A stretch of 64,000 nt of DNA from Eikenella corrodens. GTDB taxonomy: Bacteria; Pseudomonadota; Gammaproteobacteria; Burkholderiales; Neisseriaceae. The notes under the pieces were generated by a model that saw nothing but the letters and a program-made list of their open reading frames with translations, had not been told where the DNA came from and made no database searches. Both the position numbers and the translations under genes were made by a program. The DNA is taken from contig NZ_CP034670.1 in NCBI RefSeq assembly GCF_003990355.1, positions 1,798,001-1,862,000 on the forward strand. Direction: 5' to 3'. Below, in pieces: positions 58,517 through 64,000 of this stretch. The stretch's first letter is position 1. Every line of letters begins with the position of its first letter.

Positions 58517-59935
58517 TTACAGCGAATAATACATTTCAAATTCCAGCGGGTGCGGCGCCATGCGGATGCGGCGCACGTCTTCTTCTTTGAAGGCGATGTA
58601 GCTGTTGATCCAGTCTTGGCTGAACACGCCGCCGCGCAGGAGGAATTCGTGGTCGGCTTTGAGGGCGGCCAGGGCTTCTTCCAAAGAGGCGCACACGGTC
58701 GGTACGAGCGCATCCTCTTCCGGCGGCAGGTCGTAGAGGTTTTTGTCGGCCGGGTCGCCGGGGTGGATTTTGTTTTGGATGCCGTCCAGCCCGGCCATCA
58801 GCAGCGCGGCGAACACCAAGTAGGGGTTGGCGGTGGGATCGGGGAAGCGCACTTCGATGCGGCGGGCCTTCACGCTGTGCACGGTGGGGATGCGGATGGA
58901 GGCGGAACGGTTTTTGGCGGAATAGGCCAGCTTGGTGGGCGCTTCAAAATGCGGCACCAGGCGTTTGTAGGAGTTGGTGGAGGGGTTGGCGATGGCATTC
59001 AGCGCTTTGGCGTGCTTGATGATACCGCCGATGTAGTAGAGGGCGGTGTCGCTCAAGCCGGCATAGCCGTCGCCGGCAAACAGGTTTTGGCCGTTTTTCC
59101 AAATGGATTGGTGCACGTGCATGCCGCTGCCGTTGTCGCCCATCAAGGGTTTGGGCATGAAGGTGGCGGTTTTGCCGAAGTTGTGCGCCACGTTGTGGAT
59201 TACGTATTTCATGTCTTGGGTTTGGTCGGCACGGTGAACCAAAGTGCTGAATTTGGTGCCGATTTCCATCTGGCTGCCGGTGCCGACTTCGCCGTGGTGC
59301 ACTTCCACTTCAATGCCGATTTCCTGCAGGATGTTGACCATGGCAGAGCGCAAATCCTGCCCGGCATCCACCGGCGCCACGGGGGCGTAGCCGCCTTTCA
59401 CCATCGGGCGGTGGCCGGTGTTTTGGCCGTCCAGATGCAGGCCGCTCGACCAAGCGGCGCTTTCGGAGGTGATTTCGAAACGGGTTTTGTGCATATGGGT
59501 TTCAAACTCAATGCCGTCGAACACGAAAAATTCGGGCTCGGGGCCGAAATAGGCCGTGTCGCCCACGCCGCTGGCTTTCAAATAGGCTTCGGCTCGGCGG
59601 GCGATGGAGCGCGGGTCGCGGTCGTAGCCCTGGCCGCTGGCCGGGTCGATCACGTCGCAGGTGAGCACCAAGGTGGCATCGTCGTAGAAGGGATCGATGA
59701 AGGCGGTGGCCGGATCGGGGCGCAGCTGCATATCGGAGGCCTGAATGCCCTTCCAGCCGCCGATAGACGAGCCGTCGAAAGGCTGGCCGTTTTCAAACCA
59801 TTCTTCCGGGTCGTCCAGCACCACGGCGGCGGGCACGGTGAAATGGTGCTGTTTGCCTTTGGTGTCGGTGAATCGCAAATCAACGAAACGGACATCGTTT
59901 TCTTCAATCATGCGAACTACATTGCTGATGGACAT
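58517..59935 (-). CDS. glnA: Glutamine synthetase, type I
   Basis: Joins ammonium to glutamate. 472 residues. FDGSSIGGWKGIQASDMQL, the ATP and metal site AGDGYAGLSDTALYY region, and NLYDLPPEE with the Tyr that is adenylylated in the beta type, so control by GlnE is expected. Start ATG 59935 with AAAGGAGTGCC. No ntrBC genes beside it. The gene is bracketed by inverted copies of the same DUS hairpin. Confidence 0.97.
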   Translation of the reverse strand: MSISNVVRMIEENDVRFVDLRFTDTKGKQHHFTVPAAVVLDDPEEWFENGQPFDGSSIGGWKGIQASDMQLRPDPATAFIDPFYDDATLVLTCDVIDPASGQGYDRDPRSIARRAEAYLKASGVGDTAYFGPEPEFFVFDGIEFETHMHKTRFEITSESAAWSSGLHLDGQNTGHRPMVKGGYAPVAPVDAGQDLRSAMVNILQEIGIEVEVHHGEVGTGSQMEIGTKFSTLVHRADQTQDMKYVIHNVAHNFGKTATFMPKPLMGDNGSGMHVHQSIWKNGQNLFAGDGYAGLSDTALYYIGGIIKHAKALNAIANPSTNSYKRLVPHFEAPTKLAYSAKNRSASIRIPTVHSVKARRIEVRFPDPTANPYLVFAALLMAGLDGIQNKIHPGDPADKNLYDLPPEEDALVPTVCASLEEALAALKADHEFLLRGGVFSQDWINSYIAFKEEDVRRIRMAPHPLEFEMYYSL

Positions 59936-60020
59936 GGTGGCACTCCTTTAAATATGCGGGGATAAAATCAAGCGGGCATTTTGCCACAGCCGCCGCCCGA
60001 GCGTATAGAGCAAAAATCAA

Positions 60021-60078
60021 AAAGGCTACCTGAAAATTTAGCTTCGCAGAAACCCGCGTGCCCGTTTTCAGGTAGCCT
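60021..60078 (-). terminator. DUS hairpin between glnA and the pseudouridine synthase gene
   Basis: AAAGGCTACCTGAAAAT and CGTTTTCAGGTAGCCTC. The loop holds GCTTCGCAGAAACCCGCGTG, the complement of the loop at 58412. Confidence 0.7.
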
Positions 60079-60087
60079 CTGCTCCCG

Positions 60088-60828
60088 TTAAAACCGCTCG
60101 TGCGGCGCCAGATAGCGCCACTGCCCCGGCGGCAGTGCGCCGAGTTTCACTTTGCCGATGCGGATGCGCTTGAGCCCCACCACGCGCAGCCCCACCAGCT
60201 CGCACATGCGGCGGATTTGGCGTTTTTTGCCCTGTTTCAACACAAAGCGCAGCTGGTCTTGGTTTTGCCACGACACCTTGGCCGGCCGCAGCGCTTCGCC
60301 GTCCAGCTTCAGGCCGTGGTTCAGCAGGCGCAGGCCTTCTTCGGAAAGCTTGCCCTTCACCCGCACCAGATATTCTTTTTCCACGCCGCTGTTTTCACCG
60401 ATCAGGCTTTTGGCCACGCGCCCGTCTTGCGTGAGCACCAGCAGCCCGACCGAATCGATATCCAGCCGGCCGGCGGGAGCCAGACCGTGGCGGTGTGCCG
60501 CTTTAAACTTTTGCGGGCTGCGGTCTTCCGGCCAATGGTTGGCTGCGGTAACCAGCTCGGCGGCGCTGCGGTAGCCTTTTTCGGCCTGCCCGCTCACGAA
60601 GCCCACCGGCTTGTGCAGCAGGATGGTCACCCGCCCGGCCTGTTCTTCGTGCGCGGCGCGGTGCAGCTCGATGCGGTCACCCGCGCCCACCTTTTGGCCG
60701 AGCACGGCTTTCTCGCCGTTCACGCTCACCCAGCCGCGCTCGATATAGGCATCGGCTTCGCGGCGCGAACAGAGGCCGAGCTCGGCCATGCGTTTGGAAA
60801 GGCGGACGGTGTTGTCGGGTGTGGTCAT
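60088..60828 (-). CDS. RsuA/RluF-type pseudouridine synthase
   Basis: 246 residues. N-terminal S4 domain (RLSKRMAELGLCSRREADAYI, residues 9-60), then the synthase domain with LLHKPVGFVSGQAEKGYRSA and catalytic GRLDIDSVGLLVLTQDG, and C-terminal KQGKKRQIRRMCELVGL. Length and motifs fit RluF, which modifies 23S rRNA, but RsuA or RluB/E cannot be excluded without alignment. Confidence 0.85.
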   Translation of the reverse strand: MTTPDNTVRLSKRMAELGLCSRREADAYIERGWVSVNGEKAVLGQKVGAGDRIELHRAAHEEQAGRVTILLHKPVGFVSGQAEKGYRSAAELVTAANHWPEDRSPQKFKAAHRHGLAPAGRLDIDSVGLLVLTQDGRVAKSLIGENSGVEKEYLVRVKGKLSEEGLRLLNHGLKLDGEALRPAKVSWQNQDQLRFVLKQGKKRQIRRMCELVGLRVVGLKRIRIGKVKLGALPPGQWRYLAPHERF

Positions 60829-60856
60829 ATTCGTTTCTTTGTTAGGCAGATGTTCA

Positions 60857-60896
60857 TTTCAGGTAGCCTGCTTGGCGCGAGAAGGCTACCTGAAAT
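60857..60896. terminator. DUS inverted pair between kdsB and the pseudouridine synthase gene
   Basis: ATTTCAGGTAGCCTGC and GAAGGCTACCTGAAAT around CTTGGCGCGA, just past the leftward kdsB stop. Confidence 0.65.
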
Positions 60897-60919
60897 TATT
60901 GGCAAAGCAATTATAGTTT

Positions 60920-61699
60920 TCAGCCAGCCTCTTCGGGATGCCGGGCAAACCAATCGCGCACGCGCTGCAAATCTTCGGCGGTGTCCACCCCGGCGGCGGG
61001 GGCGTTGTCGCACACGGTTACGGCGATTTTGCCGCCGTGCCACAACACGCGCAGCTGTTCGAGCGATTCGATGCCCTCCAGCGGCGAGGGCGGCAGGCCG
61101 ACGTATTGGTGCAAAAAGCCCACACGGTAGGCATACAGGCCGATATGGCGCAGCGGGGCAAAGCCTTCGGGCAGCACGGCTTGCGTTTCGGCGAAGGCGT
61201 CGCGCGGCCAGGCAATGGGGGCGCGGCTGAAATAAAGGGCGTTGCGCCGCTGATCGAGCACCACTTTCACGCAGTTGGGATTGAGAAACTCGGCCGCGTC
61301 GGCAATCGGGTGGGCGGCGGTGGCCATTTGCGCGCTGCTGCTGCCGAGCAATTCGGCGGTGCGGTTGATGAGGGCGGGATCAATCAGCGGCTCGTCGCCC
61401 TGCACGTTCACGGCGATGTCGCTATCGGCCATACCGAGCAGCAGCGCGGCTTCGGCCAGGCGGGCGGTGCCGCTGGCGTGCTGTTTGCCGGTGAGCACGG
61501 CTTCGATGCCGTATTCGGAGCAGGCGGCGGCAATGGCGGTGTGGTCGGTGGCCACGACGATGCGCTGTGCCTCGCTCAGCTTGGCGCGCTCGGCCACGCG
61601 CACCACCATGGGTTTGCCGGCAATATCGGCCAAGGCTTTTTCAGGTAGCCTGCTGGAGGCCAGGCGGGCGGGGATAATGACGGTAAACGGGGTGCTCAT
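60920..61699 (-). CDS. kdsB: 3-deoxy-manno-octulosonate cytidylyltransferase KdsB
   Basis: Activates Kdo with CTP for lipid A-core assembly. 259 residues from ATG 61699. Start FTVIIPARLASSRLPEKALA, then VNVQGDEPLIDPALI and CVKVVLDQRRNALYFSRAPI. The SRLPEKAL segment at the nucleotide site is encoded by a DUS, and is also what the family needs there. Its start overlaps the Trm112-type gene stop (ATGA). Confidence 0.96.
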   Translation of the reverse strand: MSTPFTVIIPARLASSRLPEKALADIAGKPMVVRVAERAKLSEAQRIVVATDHTAIAAACSEYGIEAVLTGKQHASGTARLAEAALLLGMADSDIAVNVQGDEPLIDPALINRTAELLGSSSAQMATAAHPIADAAEFLNPNCVKVVLDQRRNALYFSRAPIAWPRDAFAETQAVLPEGFAPLRHIGLYAYRVGFLHQYVGLPPSPLEGIESLEQLRVLWHGGKIAVTVCDNAPAAGVDTAEDLQRVRDWFARHPEEAG

Positions 61700-61878
61700 G
61701 CGTGCAGCTCTTCTTCGGTGAGGGGGCGGGCTTCGTTTTCCAGCATGATGGGGATGCCGTCGCGGATGGGGAAGGCCAGCTTGGCTTGGCGGCTCCACAA
61801 TTCTTGGCGGCCGGCATGGTATTCGAGCGCGCCTTTGGTGAGCGGGCAAACGAGGAGGTCGAGGTATTTTTTGTCCAT
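61696..61878 (-). CDS. Trm112-family small protein
   Basis: 60 residues, MDKKYLDLLVCPLTKGALEY with GIPIMLENEARPL, typical of the YcaR/Trm112 family. The family usually lies between lpxK and kdsB, as here. The first Cys pair of the zinc site is reduced to one Cys (CPLTKG), so zinc may not bind. Role unknown, perhaps a partner of methyltransferases. Confidence 0.9.
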   Translation of the reverse strand: MDKKYLDLLVCPLTKGALEYHAGRQELWSRQAKLAFPIRDGIPIMLENEARPLTEEELHA

Positions 61879-62000
61879 GGCTTGGGGTCTCCGGTTGGTT
61901 GGGTTGGCGCGGCGGGTATCGGGCGCGAACGCCTGTTGGCAAAACTGCTTACGCTGTGAGGCTGCCCGAAACTTTTCCGCGCGGCCTGCCGTGCCGCTGT

Positions 62001-62033
62001 TTTCAGGTAGCCTTTCCGTTTTCAGGTAGCCTG
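62001..62033. repeat. Two DUS in direct orientation
   Basis: TTTTCAGGTAGCCT twice, six bases apart. The second supplies the lpxK stop codon on the leftward strand. Confidence 0.8.
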
Positions 62034-63053
62034 TTCCTTATCCGGCAGGCAGCGGCGGATTACGGCCTGCACCAAGGCTTCCGGCAATTCGGCGCGCACG
62101 GGCAACACCCATACTTCCTGCGCGGTATCGGCGGCGAGCTTCACTGCGTCTTTTTCGGTGACGATGTAGCTGTCGGCCGCGGGCAAATCGGCAATCTGCC
62201 AGGCGGCGTGGTCGGGCAGGGCCATTTGCCGTTCGGTCTCGATGCCCAGCCGCGCCAGTTCGGCAAAGAAACGTTCGGGCTTGGCGATGGCGGCGGCAGC
62301 GATAACGCGGCGCTGTTTCAGGTAGCCTTCGGGCAAGGGTTCGTGCGGGCGGTGCAGGCGGTAAATCTGCCCGCATTGCAGGCGGCTGCGGCAAAGCAGC
62401 ACGTTATCCGGCAGCGCCCAATCCGGCTCGGGGCTGTCGGGCGTGCTGTTGGCGAGCAGCACGGCGTTTACGCTTTCCAGGCGCGACAAAGGCTCGCGCA
62501 AATTGCCGTTGGGCAGCAAATCCAGCGGCCGCCCCACATCGGCGGCGGGGAATACGGCCAGCTCGAAATCGCGTTGCAGGGCGTAGTGTTGCAGTCCGTC
62601 GTCGGCAACGATAATTTGCACGTCGGGATGTGCGGCCAAAAGCGCCCTGCCCGCTTCGGCACGGCGGCTGCCTACGGCGGCGGGGGCGCCGGTGCTGCGG
62701 TGCAGCAGCAGCGGTTCGTCGCCGGCCTGCACGGCGGTGCTTTGGCTGCTTAACACGTGCACGCTCTGCCCGCTGCGGCCATAGCCACGGCTGATGATGC
62801 CGGGGCGGATGCCGCGCTCCTGCAAGGCACGCACCAAGGCCTGCACCACCGGGGTTTTGCCGCTGCCGCCAGCCTGCACATTGCCCACCACCACCACCGG
62901 CACAGGCAGCTTTTCGCTGTGCCGCCGGCCTTTCAGGTAGCCTTCGCGCCGCCGCGCCGCCAACAGGCCGAACAGCCGCACCAACGGCCATAAAATCGGC
63001 GTGAGCAGCGGGTTGGGCGTTTGCCAATGGCGCTCGATCAGGCGGTGCAGCAT
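62022..63053 (-). CDS. lpxK: Tetraacyldisaccharide 4'-kinase LpxK
   Basis: Phosphorylates the lipid A precursor at the inner membrane. 343 residues. Membrane-associated start (PILWPLVRLFGLLAA), Walker A GNVQAGGSGKTPVVQAL, then IIVADDGLQHYALQRDFEL. Two uptake words inside are read as GYLKGRR and GYLKQRR, in the N-terminal part and the C-terminal third. The protein ends DKEQAT with TGA from DUS. msbA, a common partner, is not seen. Upstream are two direct DUS copies. Confidence 0.95.
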   Translation of the reverse strand: MLHRLIERHWQTPNPLLTPILWPLVRLFGLLAARRREGYLKGRRHSEKLPVPVVVVGNVQAGGSGKTPVVQALVRALQERGIRPGIISRGYGRSGQSVHVLSSQSTAVQAGDEPLLLHRSTGAPAAVGSRRAEAGRALLAAHPDVQIIVADDGLQHYALQRDFELAVFPAADVGRPLDLLPNGNLREPLSRLESVNAVLLANSTPDSPEPDWALPDNVLLCRSRLQCGQIYRLHRPHEPLPEGYLKQRRVIAAAAIAKPERFFAELARLGIETERQMALPDHAAWQIADLPAADSYIVTEKDAVKLAADTAQEVWVLPVRAELPEALVQAVIRRCLPDKEQAT

Positions 63054-63086
63054 TTTTCAGGTAGCCTCAATCTTTCAGGTAGCCTG
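63054..63086. repeat. Two DUS in direct orientation
   Basis: TTTTTCAGGTAGCCTC and CTTTCAGGTAGCCTG, close together between folA and lpxK. The second supplies the folA stop codon. Confidence 0.8.
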
Positions 63087-63575
63087 CCGGGCGCGGCGGT
63101 AGTGCACGAAATCAAAGCGGATGCCGTTGGCGGCAGCGGTGTGGCTGCTGCGTTCAACCTCCTGCCATTCGGCGGGGGCAAAGGCGGGGAAGAAGGCATC
63201 GCCGTCGATATCCAAGTGCACTTCGGTGAGGCGCAGATCGGTGGCCAGCGGCAGGGCTTGGGCGTAAATCTGCGCGCCACCCATGATGATGATTTCGGGC
63301 ACGCCGGCCAGCATGGCCAGCGCGGCATCCAAGCTGTCGGCACGTTCCGCGCCTTCGGCCTGCCAGCGCGGCTGGCGGGTAATCACGATATTGCGGCGGC
63401 CGGGCAAGGGTTTCTTGGGCAGCGAATCCCAAGTTTTGCGCCCCATCACCACGGGTTTGCCCAAGGTGTAGCGTTTGAAAAAAGCGAAATCTTCGGCGAT
63501 ATACCAGGGCATGGCGTTGCCGCTGCCGATGCAGCGGTTGTCCGCCACGGCGGCGATAAGGGTGATGGTTGGCAT
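63075..63575 (-). CDS. folA: Dihydrofolate reductase FolA
   Basis: NADPH-dependent reduction of dihydrofolate; target of trimethoprim. 166 residues. ITLIAAVADNRCIGSGNAMP is the typical start, with VVMGRKTWDSLPKKPLPGR and IIMGGAQIYAQAL. Ends RRARQAT, with the TGA formed by DUS. A DUS also lies directly upstream of the ATG, so the ribosome site is unusual (GTAGCCTCCC before ATG). Confidence 0.95.
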   Translation of the reverse strand: MPTITLIAAVADNRCIGSGNAMPWYIAEDFAFFKRYTLGKPVVMGRKTWDSLPKKPLPGRRNIVITRQPRWQAEGAERADSLDAALAMLAGVPEIIIMGGAQIYAQALPLATDLRLTEVHLDIDGDAFFPAFAPAEWQEVERSSHTAAANGIRFDFVHYRRARQAT

Positions 63576-63725
63576 GGGAGGCTACCTGAAAAGTGGAGCA
63601 AAACGCCGCCATTGTAACGCAAGCCATCTTCCTTCACAGCCCCAAAACGTGCGCTTTGGTGTAAAATCCGCTTTCTTTGCGGCGCATGCCGCTTTTGCTT
63701 ATTTCACTACAACGGAGCAGCGGAC

Positions 63726-64000
63726 ATGACCATCATCCCCCCCAATCACGACGGCACAGGCCTGAATATCGGCATCGTACAAGCCCGTTTTTCCAACGAA
63801 ATCGGCAGCGCCATGCTTGAAGTGTGCACCGAAAAACTAGTGGAAATGGGCGTGCCCGACGGCAACATCACCGTAGCCACCGTGCCCGGCGCGCTGGAAG
63901 TGCCGCTGGCGCTACAAAATATGGCGCAGTCACACAGCTTTGATGCACTGGTGGCCTTAGGCGCGGTGATTCGCGGCAAAACTTATCATTTTGAATTGGT
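63726..64000 (+). CDS. ribH: 6,7-dimethyl-8-ribityllumazine synthase RibH, partial
   Basis: Penultimate step of riboflavin synthesis. The first 91 codons are present and the gene runs off the right edge. LNIGIVQARFSNEIGSAML, VPGALEVPLALQNMA and ALGAVIRGKTYHFELV are the family's motifs. Start ATG 63726 with GGAGCAG upstream. TAAAAT at about 63662 may be the -10 box. Confidence 0.93.
   Translation, partial: MTIIPPNHDGTGLNIGIVQARFSNEIGSAMLEVCTEKLVEMGVPDGNITVATVPGALEVPLALQNMAQSHSFDALVALGAVIRGKTYHFEL

Noticed and set aside
58508..59965. Long rightward open frame opposite glnA (485 codons)
   Set aside because: It mirrors glnA codon for codon, has a Gly/Val/His-biased composition typical of antisense frames in GC-rich DNA, and shows no motif.
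686..63086. Regularly recurring 13-base word as a CRISPR array
   Set aside because: Spacing is irregular, copies are in both orientations and inside genes, there are no unique spacers of fixed length and no cas genes. It is the uptake sequence.

Overview
The window looks like chromosomal DNA of an Eikenella species or a close relative (Neisseriaceae). The main evidence is the 12-13 base word AGGCTACCTGAAA and its complement, which recurs throughout, mostly as inverted pairs between genes. This is the Eikenella dialect of the Neisseriaceae DNA uptake sequence (DUS). Short Correia-type repeats (CREE, about 104 bp) and Neisseria-like proteins (PilT/PilU, MsrAB, Mip-like FKBP, an Arg32-type EF-P) agree. 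No rRNA, CRISPR array, intact insertion sequence or intact prophage was seen.

Layout. 1-3.7 kb: end of an MFS exporter gene, then pilT-pilU. 3.9-7.6 kb: rarD, then an arfA-gdhA segment that appears to be imported from Neisseria and lies between two copies of the rarD 3' end. 7.6-10.1 kb: orphan genes (membrane protein, WGR-domain protein, small secreted protein). 10.2-20 kb: ABC-F ATPase, two cyclophilins, YceI, zinc ribbon, GT90 glycosyltransferase, Mip-like FKBP, nagZ, an Imm33-like protein and msrAB. 20-27.5 kb: ybeD-lipB-lipA, ubiB, flavin reductase, DUF3579, a MarR-controlled membrane protein and pncB. 27.8-33.5 kb: L,D-transpeptidase, der, mnmA, fadD. 33.8-36.5 kb: an anaerobic haem-degradation pair, a HutW-HutX fusion followed by a ChuY-like reductase. 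37-39.5 kb: ispD-dnaQ, a probable small RNA with a Fur-like box, rlmH. 39.7-45.3 kb: yihY, M23 peptidase, htpX, two small periplasmic proteins, tRNA-Thr. 45.4-50.8 kb: efp, then uppS, frr and pyrH, an old operon now split by dps and by Correia repeats. 50.9-58 kb: YheT hydrolase, murA, pheA, a small secreted protein with a duplicated 3' cassette, ansA, a TehA-type transporter. 58.5-64 kb: glnA, an RsuA-type pseudouridine synthase, kdsB-trm112-lpxK, folA and the start of ribH.

The genes are mainly core functions: cell envelope (murA, uppS, kdsB, lpxK, nagZ, GT90, L,D-transpeptidase, M23), translation (efp, frr, der, mnmA, rlmH, arfA, tRNA), nitrogen (gdhA, glnA, ansA), cofactors (lipoate, NAD, folate, riboflavin, isoprenoids), redox repair and haem use. 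The most unusual feature is how deeply the uptake word is built into genes. It forms terminators, supplies the stop codon of at least five genes, and is read through in several frames inside many others. Other points to follow up are the HutWX fusion, the candidate Fur-linked small RNA, the imported arfA-gdhA block, and two duplications of gene 3' ends.
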